Source of the DNA: Topomyia yanbarensis
Taxonomy: Eukaryota > Arthropoda > Insecta > Diptera > Culicidae
Length of the DNA: 64,000 nt
Assembly (NCBI RefSeq): GCF_030247195.1
Contig: NC_080671.1
Location: 300,866,504-300,930,503, forward strand
Direction: 5' to 3'
The notes under the pieces are model-generated. The model was not told the DNA's origin. It saw nothing but the letters and a program-made list of their open reading frames with translations, and did no database searches. The translations under genes and the position numbers were made by a program. Positions 36,650 through 47,190 of the stretch are shown piece after piece (position 1 is the stretch's first letter; the number at the start of each line of letters is the position of its first letter).

Positions 36650-36850
36650 GGGTCTTTAGTGCATTTAATATTTTATGTTTTTTATTTTATATTTAATATT
36701 TATTATTGAATATTTAACATTTGATATTTAATATATAAAATGTAATATTCAATGTTTAATATTCATATTCAATGCGTGATATTTAGTATTTAATGATCAA
36801 TGTTTTATATTTGATATACAATACTCAATGATGATGAATGCTCTACTAGA
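36650..36850. repeat. AT-rich low-complexity block
   Basis: Degenerate repeats of TATTTAATATT and TTCAATG words. No coding content. Confidence 0.6.
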
Positions 36851-37289
36851 CTCGTCACACAAACGTCACATAAATGCGCGCATCACATAGCAACGCTTGA
36901 GAACTTTGCGATAATACAAACCCGGTCGCAAACGTGATCATGCACACACACCGGTACCCACCGTCTAGCATACAAAAAAGCAGCCTGGTGATTAAGTAAA
37001 CGTGCTATAGCACATACGGTATTTTTGAAGTACAGCAGTTGTTGATCCGATTGGTTGACGATTCGTTTGACCTTCGGTTTTGTTAAGTGACCAATTTAGT
37101 TATATAATATAATCCAGTAATTTGGAATCACGATTCAGACCATGGAACACTTTCCCGGGATTCCTTAAACCTTCTTTAGTGTTTCATGCAATAAGAATTA
37201 CCACGAATTACTTATGGCAATAAATTTGAATTGCGATTCTCACAATTGTTATACCAAAAATAGGTTTGTATCCGTACTGATTATTAGTA

Positions 37290-37800
37290 GCATTCCCTGA
37301 GACTTCCAGAACCTTTAGTAGTAGCCATTGTTATCATAATCGATTTTTAACGTCAGCCAAAGTTTAAAGCCTAGAGTTTGGTTCGACCTGAAACCGATTG
37401 AGTCGGAGTCGGTTGTTATATTTGCGCTGGAATCCATTCCGGATTCCGAAACGTGTTTCGAAAGGTAGTTTCCCCGAGACTTGTGAAAGCGGTAAAGGCG
37501 GCCAAGGCAATCAGATTTGCTTCCTAATGGTCAAACGCCGATTTAGACTTACGATTACAATAGATTTGGTTTGAGCGAATTTCGATCATTTCCCTGGGTC
37601 TTCTAGAACCGGTAGAAGCAGCCAATTTAGATAGAAAATGGCCAGCCAATGATTTAAATTTCCGATTGCAGGAATTGTGCTGTCTAAATTGGTCAGACTG
37701 AACTTCCCCGAGTCATCCGGAACCGTCACAAATAAGCATTATAATTAATCATGCTCGAAATATGATTCACGCTGAGCACGTCACTTCCCTGAGAGCTTCA
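37290..37800. repeat. Degenerate TTCCC(C/T)GAG repeat
   Basis: TTCCC(T/C)GAG followed about 15 bp later by AACC-GTA and AGCAGCCAA-like words occurs near 37298, 37470, 37592, 37708 and 37788. This suggests a decayed tandem array of 80-170 bp units. Confidence 0.4.
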
Positions 37801-38240
37801 TGAATGGCAAATAGGTTTACAATTGTTACCGATTTCATACACATCCGTGATGAATTAATAAAATACATCATTTAAAACATTCAAATGACAGCAGAAATAT
37901 AAAAAAAAATAAACAAACAACAGCTGATGTCGTTTTTCAGTTATCAAAAGCGACATCTAACAGCAAACACACAGACTAGTTTTCGCGAGCAAATGTCAAA
38001 ATTCCGCACGGAAGAAGGAAAAATATTTCGCGACCTCATTTCGCAAGAGGTGCATACTAAGCAATATCGTAGCACAGAGAACAGACATCCATGATCAAAC
38101 AAAAATATTTAAAAAACGTGTGTAAACATTTGAATTAATATACAAAAAACACTAGCGCTGCCGCACCAACCTATCCCAACTATCCGTTAAATCGATTCCG
38201 GAACCGGTTCGAAATCCTGGATGGATTCAGCATGGAATCT

Positions 38241-38388
38241 CCCACTGAGACGTCCAAAAAATTGTTTCAATATCGTTCAACACGGGTCCAACGATGGACG
38301 TTCGTTGAACGGTTATTTGGACGTTGTCCAAATTGGTCCAACGAACGTCCTTCATTGGACGATTTTGAAACCAACCGTTCTTAGAGGG
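38241..38388 (+). repeat. Family 1 element, copy b
   Basis: Complete CCCACTGAG to TTAGAGGG copy lying in family 2-like sequence (38178-38240). Faces copy c in inverted orientation 16 bp away. Confidence 0.8.
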
Positions 38389-38404
38389 AGCTTGCTCAAA
38401 GAAA

Positions 38405-38545
38405 CCCTCTAAGAACGGTTGGTTTCAAAATCGTCCAATGAAGGACGTTCGTTGAACCAATTTGGACAACGTCCAAATAACCGTTCAACAAACGTCCATC
38501 GTTGGACCCGTGTTGAACGATTTTGAAACAATTTTTTGGGCGTCC
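38405..38545 (-). repeat. Family 1 element, copy c, truncated
   Basis: Inverted relative to copy b. The expected GGACGTCTCAGTGGG end is cut after GGGCGTCC, where family 2 sequence begins. Confidence 0.75.
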
Positions 38546-38830
38546 CCGGTCAAACCATTCGGAATTTGATTCGGAATCCTGAATGGAGTCATTATGGATT
38601 CCAAATCAAATGCAACAACCGATTCTGAGTCGGAACTCCATTCAGAAATCCGAACCGGTTCCGGAATGACCCACTGAGACGTCCAAAAAATTGTTTCAAA
38701 ATCGTTCAACACGGGTCCAACGATGGACGTTCGTTGAACGGTTATTTGGACGTTGTCCAAATTGGTCCAACGAACGTCCTTCATCGGACGATTTTGAAAC
38801 CAACCGTTCTTAGAGGGGAGTTTAACTGGG
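38545..38830. repeat. Family 2 element split by family 1
   Basis: CCGGTCAAACCATTCGG at the left and CCGGAATGA, then GAGTTTAACTGGG after the insert. Family 1 copy d sits inside with GA on both sides. The centre of the palindrome is shortened. A further family 2-like stretch follows to about 38930. Confidence 0.75.
38670..38817 (+). repeat. Family 1 element, copy d (nested)
   Basis: Complete copy inserted in family 2 at 38668-38669; GA duplicated at 38818-38819. Confidence 0.85.
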
Positions 38831-39187
38831 TCTCAATGGGAAACAACCGATTCCGACTCTATCGGTTGACGCATTTGAGCTGGAATTCATGCTGGAAGTC
38901 CGAATCGGTTCCGGACTAGTTTGACTGGGTAGAGGAATAACCGCTGTCAATTCTGTCGCACTCAGCCACAAAAAACATGACGACAGCAGCGCACCTGGTT
39001 TAAATATCCAAACTACCTTCGAAACCGTTAGAGATTTTACACAAGTTGAATGCTGAAGATGGACGTCTGTTCTCTGTTGTTGGTGTGGCCTAGCGCAAGA
39101 GTATGATCTTTTCTCTCTTTTTTGTTAATTTGTTCCTAAGCCAGGCGAATTTTGTGAGCTGTCCAACCAACCGCAGAAGCAACGTTA

Positions 39188-39224
39188 GAAAACAGAATCT
39201 TGACCTTTCGCAAGAATCTAGTTT
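39188..39224 (+). repeat. Tandem repeat unit cut by the Copia insertion
   Basis: AATCTTGACCTTTCGCAAGA is the partial unit of the roughly 48-bp tandem repeat that continues at 43864-43993. The Copia element landed inside it. Confidence 0.75.
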
Positions 39225-39502
39225 TGTTGAGAGGTACAATAATTACATCTTCACTCATCGATACGCATCCAAGTGCCCCTTGCATTACAGTGACTGTACA
39301 CCTTTGAACTCCCCCTCGGGCACAACACAGAGAAGAAAACTAATGTGTCATAACTTTTCATGCGGTTGTCGCGTTAACACGTTTATAATACGTCTACCAT
39401 AAATTTGTTCTCTTTCCAGTTCTCGCGAGTGTTTTCTTTTACCGTTCCTATATCCGAAAACCCACACGCTGTTTCTGCTGTTGTTGACCAAACCTGCCAT
39501 CA
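39225..39502 (+). repeat. Copia 5' LTR
   Basis: 278 bp, from TGTTGAGAGG to CTGCCATCA. Reading base by base I find no difference from the 3' LTR (43586-43863). Preceded by the duplicated target AGTTT (39220-39224). Confidence 0.95.
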
Positions 39503-39516
39503 GGTTATGGGCCCAG
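39503..39516 (+). promoter_or_regulatory. Primer-binding site, initiator tRNA-Met anticodon arm
   Basis: GGTTATGGGCCCAG directly after the 5' LTR is complementary to the anticodon-stem region of initiator tRNA-Met. Drosophila copia is known to prime with an internal (half) initiator tRNA rather than the tRNA 3' end, and this element appears to do the same. Confidence 0.8.
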
Positions 39517-39653
39517 GTGGATCGGAAGAGATCGGTGGAAAAGATCCGGCCGAGTGCGTCTTTTGATAGCTTGCCGCTGCGTGAGCGAAGAGAACAATAG
39601 CTACGGGCTAACGTTCTGGTGTCTTGTGAGAACAAAAGAAAAGAACCGCTAAA

Positions 39654-42600
39654 GTGAACATGAGTGACGCGAAATTTTCCATTCCGAAATTGAATGGCAC
39701 AAACTGGCAGACGTGGAAAGTGCGAGTGGAAATGCTCCTATCCCGAGAAGATTTATGGCACGTTATTGCCGAAGAAACCCCGGAAGATGAACGGGATGAG
39801 TTGTGGAAAATCGATGACAGAAAAGCGAAGGCAACGTTAGTGTTGTTATTAGAAGATAACCAGCTATCACTGGTGAAGAATAGTGTACACGCCCGCGATG
39901 TGTTTTATGCTCTCCGTACTTACCACCAGAAAACAACGCGGTCCGTAAAAGTGTCCCTCCTGAAGAAATTGTGCGCGGCCAACCTCCCGGAACGCGGTGA
40001 TTTGGAGCAGCATTTGCACAGCATCGACGAACTATTCGACCGTTTGGATGCTGCTGGAACGGAGCTCGACAAAGACACGAAAATATGCATGCTTCTCCGC
40101 AGTCTCCCGCCTTCATTCGATAGCATTGTCTCAGCGTTAGATAGTCGGTCGGACGATGATATTTCTTTAGATGTTGTCAAATCCAAGCTGATGGATGAGT
40201 ACTGTCGTCGGCTTGAGCGTGAAAATGTTCCTGTGAAGGGAGAGAAGGCGATGCGATCTGCCGAGAACCGTCAAGGTAAGGAAACCAGATCCTGCCACTT
40301 CTGTAAGAAGGTGGGCCATCTCCGGCGCAACTGCCGTAAGCTCTTGGCGATGGAAAAGAAGGGCGAAGGTGGTGCGGCAATTGGAAAGGAGGAGAATGTG
40401 AAAGCAAAAGCGGCTCAAAGCGAAGGAAAAGTGGTTGCCTTTATCGTCGAACAAAATAAACCCAGCACCTGGATTGTTGATAGTGGGGCGAGTGCACATA
40501 TGACGAACGACCGCTCGTTTTTTGCATCACTGGATGAGTTCGCTGGTGGTTGGATAACGCTGGCCGATGGGAAGAAAACTCAAATACTCGGCGAAGGTAG
40601 TGGTGTGTTATACGGTATCGATGGAAAAGATGAAGTGATAAAAATCAATATGAATGAAGTGAAATTCGTGCCGGGTCTTTCGGCCAGCCTAATTTCAGTC
40701 GGTAAGCTGGCACAGAAGAATTTGAAAGTGTTGTTTGACAGTAACGGTTGCCGGATTACGGATCCGAACGGAACTGTTGTGGCGACTGGAGGTCGTCAAG
40801 GTGGTCTGTACTGCTTGCGGCTCGCTGAAGCATCGATGCAGGCGACAGCGGGAAAGCATCTGGAGAACTGCCAACACCAGTGGCATCGACGTCTAGGCCA
40901 CCGCGATTGGTCGGCAGCAGAGCGAATCAACAAAGAACAGTTGGCGACTGGTATGAAGGTAAGCGAGTGTGGGTTGAAACTTATTTGCGAGTGTTGTATG
41001 GAGGGGAAATCTGCTAGATTCCCATTTCCGGCGGTTATTGATCGAAAGTCGAATCGAGTTCTAGATATTGTACACACGGACTTGTGTGGGCCGATGAAAA
41101 ATACGACACCAAGTGGCAATCGCTATGTGATGCACGTAATCGACGACTTTAGCCGATTTACGGTAACTTATCTGCTCAAGCATAAGTCGGAAGCAGCCCA
41201 GAACATTAAGGAGTACGTGCGGTGGGTTGAAAATTTATTCAAACGCAAACCACAGGTCATCCGATCAGATGGCGGTGGCGAGTTTGACAACAATGAACTT
41301 CGGAAGTTTTATAAAGATGAGGGAATTAAGCCGCAGTACACGACACCATATTCTCCGCAATCGAACGGCGTGGCGGAACGCAAAAACAGGTCGATCACTG
41401 AAATGGCTACCTGTATGTTGATCGACGCAGGTCTTGAGAAGCGCTATTGGGGAGAGGCCGTTCTTACCGCTACGTATCTTCAAAACCGGTTGCCATCTAG
41501 ATCAGTACAAAAGACGCCTTACGAGTTGTGGTGGGGCCGCAGACCGGACTTGAAGCATCTGCGTGTATTTGGCAGCGAAGCCTATGTACACGTACCGGAC
41601 ACGAAGCGCAGTAAGATGGACAGCAAAGCAGAAAAGCTGACATTCATCGGCTACTCGATGGAACACAAAGGATACCGGTTTGTGGATCGAGAAACTGACT
41701 TGATTACAATCAGTAGAGATGCCAGGTTTATGGAGCTTGGCAATGAAACATCGTTTGTGGAGATTCCAGGATCAGTTCCATCTCGCAGTACTTGCCGTAC
41801 ACCTGCTGAAGACGACATTAAGCTCCTTCCTTTCAAGAAAGAAGAAGATGAAATGGAGGATGTAGAAAACGACAGATCCAATTGCGATGAGTTTTTTGAA
41901 GCGACCAGTCAGGAAAATCATTCCGGAGGAATTCGCCGTTCGGATCGGCAGAGCCGAGGTGTAGCACCTCGCCGCCTGGACGACTACGTGCTGGAGTTCG
42001 CTGTAGGGATTGCGGCATGTGCAGTAGAAGAACCGCCGAATTATAGAGAAGCCATGAAGATACCGGAATGGCGTGACGCGATGGAGGACGAGCTCGAGTC
42101 TCATCGGAAGAACCAGACTTGGGAGCTTGTGCCCCTTCCCCAAGGACAAAAACTTGTCGGTTCGAAGTGGGTGTACAAGGTCAAGCGCAATGAACAGGAC
42201 CAAGTGGTAAAGTTTAAGGCCAGAATCGTGGCGCAGGGATACACACAGCGATTAGGTGTCGATTACGACGAGGTATTCGCACCGGTTACTCGACAAGCAA
42301 CTTTACGCACATTTTTGGCTGTTGCTGCGAAGCAAGGCTTAGTGATTAAGCATATTGATGTTAAAACAGCCTATCTCTACGGAACGCTGGATGAGGAGCT
42401 CTTTATGCGGCAGCCACCGGGGTACGAAGCTATAGGAAAGGAGGAGCTAGTCTGCAGACTTCAGCGTAGTATCTACGGCTTGCGACAGTCTGCACGTTGT
42501 TGGAACCGAAAGCTTCATGACATTCTCGTTAAACTTGGATTCAAACCATCATCAGCCGATCCGTGCATGTACATCAAGGATACTGGGCAAGTGAAAGTAT

Positions 42601-43556
42601 TTTTGTTAGTTTATGTCGATGACATGTTGATCGGGTCACCGGATGAGAGGGAAATTAAGACAATTTTCGACAGTTTGCGGAATGAGTTCGATTTAACGTG
42701 TCTAGGTAATGTTCGACACTTTCTGGGCATGGAGATGGTACGTGAGGCTGGTGTTTACAAAGTTCGTCTGCAGAGTTACATTGACAAGCTAGTGATGAAA
42801 CACGGAATGAACGAAGCGAAAACAGCTAGGTCGCCAATGGATCCTGGATTCCTGAAGGATAAGGATGGTGGAAGAGTCCTGGAGGATGCAACGAAGTATC
42901 GCAGTCTGGTTGGTGGACTTCTTTACTTAGCCGTTGTTGCACGGCCGGACATAGCCAATAGTACGGCCATTTTAGGGCGAAGTTTTTCGGCCCCGAGGGA
43001 GTCTGATTGGACAGCTGCGAAGCGCGTTTTGCGCTACCTGAAAGCTACCAGGGATTTATACCTCTGCATGGGTGGGCTCCTTGATAAGCCACTCATCGGC
43101 TATTCGGACGCCGATTGGGCCGGCGACATCGATAGCCGACGCTCAACTTCGGGATTCGTGTTTTCATTCGGAGGTGGTACTATTTCGTGGGCAAGTCGGC
43201 GACAATCATCCGTAACATTGTCTTCTATGGAAGCTGAATATGTGGCGCTCAGCGAAGCCTGTCAAGAAGCCATCTGGCTGAGGCAGCTTCTACGTGATTT
43301 AGGCGAAAACCAGGAGGAGCCAACTGTACTGAAGGAGGACAACCAAGGTTGTCTGGCGTTCGTGAAGACCGAAAGATGCAGCCGTCGATCAAAACATATC
43401 GACACCAAGGAACGTTTTGTTCAGGAGTTGTGTGTTACGAAGCAAATCGTCCTGGAGTTCTGTCCGACTGATCTGATGGTTGCGGACGTTCTAACAAAGC
43501 CTCTGGGACCGCAGAAGCACGCGATATTCTGTGAAATGCTTGGTCTAGTGAAATAG
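39654..43556 (+). CDS. Copia gag-pol polyprotein
   Basis: 1300 codons, uninterrupted; the start ATG at 39654 opens MSDAKFSIPKLNGTNWQTWK, the usual Copia gag beginning. Gag fills about residues 1-210, followed by a zinc knuckle CHFCKKVGHLRRNC (from 214). The aspartic protease has DSGASAHMT (catalytic Asp 276). The integrase has its HHCC-type region from about 408 and the triad Asp476, Asp539 and Glu575 (the last two 35 residues apart). The reverse transcriptase has YVDD at 987-990. RNase H has SDADWAG near 1150, MEAEYVAL and EDNQGCLAF. All key residues are present. It encodes everything needed for reverse transcription and integration. No envelope gene. The TAG at 43554-43556 lies 29 bp before the 3' LTR. 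Confidence 0.95.
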   Translation: MNMSDAKFSIPKLNGTNWQTWKVRVEMLLSREDLWHVIAEETPEDERDELWKIDDRKAKATLVLLLEDNQLSLVKNSVHARDVFYALRTYHQKTTRSVKVSLLKKLCAANLPERGDLEQHLHSIDELFDRLDAAGTELDKDTKICMLLRSLPPSFDSIVSALDSRSDDDISLDVVKSKLMDEYCRRLERENVPVKGEKAMRSAENRQGKETRSCHFCKKVGHLRRNCRKLLAMEKKGEGGAAIGKEENVKAKAAQSEGKVVAFIVEQNKPSTWIVDSGASAHMTNDRSFFASLDEFAGGWITLADGKKTQILGEGSGVLYGIDGKDEVIKINMNEVKFVPGLSASLISVGKLAQKNLKVLFDSNGCRITDPNGTVVATGGRQGGLYCLRLAEASMQATAGKHLENCQHQWHRRLGHRDWSAAERINKEQLATGMKVSECGLKLICECCMEGKSARFPFPAVIDRKSNRVLDIVHTDLCGPMKNTTPSGNRYVMHVIDDFSRFTVTYLLKHKSEAAQNIKEYVRWVENLFKRKPQVIRSDGGGEFDNNELRKFYKDEGIKPQYTTPYSPQSNGVAERKNRSITEMATCMLIDAGLEKRYWGEAVLTATYLQNRLPSRSVQKTPYELWWGRRPDLKHLRVFGSEAYVHVPDTKRSKMDSKAEKLTFIGYSMEHKGYRFVDRETDLITISRDARFMELGNETSFVEIPGSVPSRSTCRTPAEDDIKLLPFKKEEDEMEDVENDRSNCDEFFEATSQENHSGGIRRSDRQSRGVAPRRLDDYVLEFAVGIAACAVEEPPNYREAMKIPEWRDAMEDELESHRKNQTWELVPLPQGQKLVGSKWVYKVKRNEQDQVVKFKARIVAQGYTQRLGVDYDEVFAPVTRQATLRTFLAVAAKQGLVIKHIDVKTAYLYGTLDEELFMRQPPGYEAIGKEELVCRLQRSIYGLRQSARCWNRKLHDILVKLGFKPSSADPCMYIKDTGQVKVFLLVYVDDMLIGSPDEREIKTIFDSLRNEFDLTCLGNVRHFLGMEMVREAGVYKVRLQSYIDKLVMKHGMNEAKTARSPMDPGFLKDKDGGRVLEDATKYRSLVGGLLYLAVVARPDIANSTAILGRSFSAPRESDWTAAKRVLRYLKATRDLYLCMGGLLDKPLIGYSDADWAGDIDSRRSTSGFVFSFGGGTISWASRRQSSVTLSSMEAEYVALSEACQEAIWLRQLLRDLGENQEEPTVLKEDNQGCLAFVKTERCSRRSKHIDTKERFVQELCVTKQIVLEFCPTDLMVADVLTKPLGPQKHAIFCEMLGLVK

Positions 43557-43576
43557 ATATGAAGAAGTCGCTTATT

Positions 43577-43585
43577 GAGGAGGAG
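43577..43585 (+). promoter_or_regulatory. Polypurine tract
   Basis: GAGGAGGAG abuts the 3' LTR, the normal position of the plus-strand primer. Confidence 0.75.
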
Positions 43586-43863
43586 TGTTGAGAGGTACAA
43601 TAATTACATCTTCACTCATCGATACGCATCCAAGTGCCCCTTGCATTACAGTGACTGTACACCTTTGAACTCCCCCTCGGGCACAACACAGAGAAGAAAA
43701 CTAATGTGTCATAACTTTTCATGCGGTTGTCGCGTTAACACGTTTATAATACGTCTACCATAAATTTGTTCTCTTTCCAGTTCTCGCGAGTGTTTTCTTT
43801 TACCGTTCCTATATCCGAAAACCCACACGCTGTTTCTGCTGTTGTTGACCAAACCTGCCATCA
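43586..43863 (+). repeat. Copia 3' LTR
   Basis: 278 bp, apparently identical to the 5' LTR, followed by the target copy AGTTT. Confidence 0.95.
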
Positions 43864-43993
43864 AGTTTAACAGTACTCGTGACAGGATCTTGACCTTTCG
43901 CAAGAATCTGTAATTCAACGGTACTTGTGACAGGATCTTGACCTCTCGCAAGAATCTGTAATTTAACAGTATTCGTGACCTATCGCACAATAC
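43864..43993 (+). repeat. Tandem repeat, unit about 48 bp
   Basis: Units built on GTGACAGGATCTTGACC, TCGCAAGAATCTGTAAT and CAGTA-T-C; two full and one degenerate. Continues the partial unit at 39188-39224. Confidence 0.75.
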
Positions 43994-44395
43994 TGAAATT
44001 ATCCTCAATCTGTGAGACCACTCGCTCACATTCACATTTGCCGAAACATTTTTTTTTTGTTTTTGTGGGCGTTTTAATTCATTTAACTCACCTTCCAGAG
44101 CTTCGACTGCGCCAATGTAGTGACCGAACCTAAATTCTGCGCAATGGAAAAACTGAACTGTTCTTCCTGAATTTCTTCAAGTGAATGAATTTTCATACCA
44201 AGTTCGTTGCTAACCCATCTAAACATGGTATGTTCGCACGCTTTGATCATTTATTGATTGCAGTCCCAACATGTATGAAGGAATATAATCAATTAATAAA
44301 TGGCTTCATAGAAAGCTAGATAATTATTAATATGTGTTAAATCATTATATACAAATTGTAATAGTTCGATTTATTTCATTAGTTTTATTTATTAC

Positions 44396-44420
44396 ATTTA
44401 TTTATTTATTTATTTATTTT
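44396..44420. repeat. TTTA microsatellite
   Basis: Six uninterrupted TTTA units. The surrounding 43994-44600 holds no gene. Confidence 0.8.
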
Positions 44421-44604
44421 AGTTTTATTACATTATCATTTATTCTCTACAAGTTGGTTTTTAACAAAGGGATCAGTTAGAGTGGTTAGATCTGACAAAT
44501 TTTATTTTGATTCAACAATGTTTCTATTTAATGCAAATAAAAGTATTTGTTGAATTAAACCAAATACATGCTTTCGAGAAACGCCCATTTATGGCGATTT
44601 CGCT

Positions 44605-44700
44605 TGAACCTGAAACTGAGTCAGGTTCTAACCCCAACTGCTGTCAGTTCATACATTTTGACAGCAGTTGGGGTTAGGAACTGACTCAGTTTCGCTTCAA
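44605..44700. repeat. Long hairpin element
   Basis: Stems of about 42 bp (GAAACTGAGTCAG, TAACCCCAACTGCTGTCA and complement) around a 13-nt loop with CATAC. Nearly perfect, so a foldback element or recent palindrome upstream of AMPK. Confidence 0.75.
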
Positions 44701-44767
44701 ACGAAAACCACATTAGATTCAACAAAACGTTTTTTTTTATTCAAAAAGGCCTGATTTTTCTGCGTGA

Positions 44768-44848
44768 TAGAATCGGTTGTGTCACTGGAGCCGGAATGCG
44801 AATCAGTCAGCCAGAATTCCGGCTCATTTCCAACTGAACTTTACTGGG
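44768..44848. repeat. Family 3 palindromic element, half copy
   Basis: GAATCGGTTGTGTCACTGGAG to GAACTTTACTGGG, the right half of the element complete at 53611-53778. Confidence 0.75.
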
Positions 44849-45079
44849 TTGCATGATGTTGTAAATGAGCTGTCAGAAATCTTATTGGCCTTAAAGCTGT
44901 CAACAATCCATAAAAAATAATAAAGTTTTTAGTTTTCTAATGATTAGATCATTGATACGATATACGAGAAAATTTTCTTTTTCATCGCAGAACTGGAACT
45001 TTAGATTTATATGTGATTAAATTAATACACAGTGAAACAGTATTGGACGTCGAGCGTGTAAAAATTTCCGTGATTTTAG

Positions 45080-46787
<1,708 letters not shown>

Positions 46788-46950
46788 GTTTCTCCAGCTT
46801 CTATAAAAATTCTGTATTCGCTGTAGGAAATATGTGGAATTTAGTGGGAACGTAACAAAACAAATATCCAAAGTTTATTTTACATGTGATTGAAAACATT
46901 GGGTTGCCATCATGCATAGTTATCAGATATCGTACTAATTTAACGATCTA

Positions 46951-47130
<180 letters not shown>

Positions 47131-47156
47131 CGTTTTATGCTTAGAACATATATTAC

Positions 47157-47162
47157 AATAAA
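47157..47162 (+). terminator. Likely AMPK poly(A) signal
   Basis: AATAAA 370 bp after the AMPK stop and 29 bp before the DHX37 stop codon, so the mRNA would run through the AT repeat. On the minus strand AATAAA at about 46953-46958 could serve DHX37, again beyond the repeat. Confidence 0.5.
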
Positions 47163-47190
47163 AAACTAAACCACAATACCAATTGATTTT

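Larger units (their letters stand above)
31388..38062. mobile_element. Large TIR element B (6.7 kb) with captured gene pieces
   Basis: The left end AGCTAAGTATGCACCTC (31388) and right end GAGGTGCATACTAAGC (38062) match those of element A. The left 480 bp (31388-31865) align with A, including GAATG|GTAAGT and TTTGCAG|CAC splice signals bounding 31786-31865. The right 170 bp also align. Between them lie Q-rich coding scraps, a DDX19/Dbp5 gene copy and unrelated repeats. Target duplication not resolved. Alternatively the two ends came from separate insertions. Confidence 0.55.
39225..43863 (+). mobile_element. Full-length Copia LTR retrotransposon
   Basis: 4639 bp: LTR, primer-binding site, one long gag-pol frame, purine tract, LTR. 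AGTTT lies on both sides (39220-39224 and 43864-43868). Apparently identical LTRs and an uninterrupted frame mean a very recent insertion that may still be competent. It belongs to the Ty1/Copia group, since integrase precedes reverse transcriptase. A decayed relative is at 12238-13146. Confidence 0.95.

Noticed and set aside
39654..43556. Virus with envelope gene
   Set aside because: No further frame between pol and the 3' LTR; the organisation is that of a Copia retrotransposon only.
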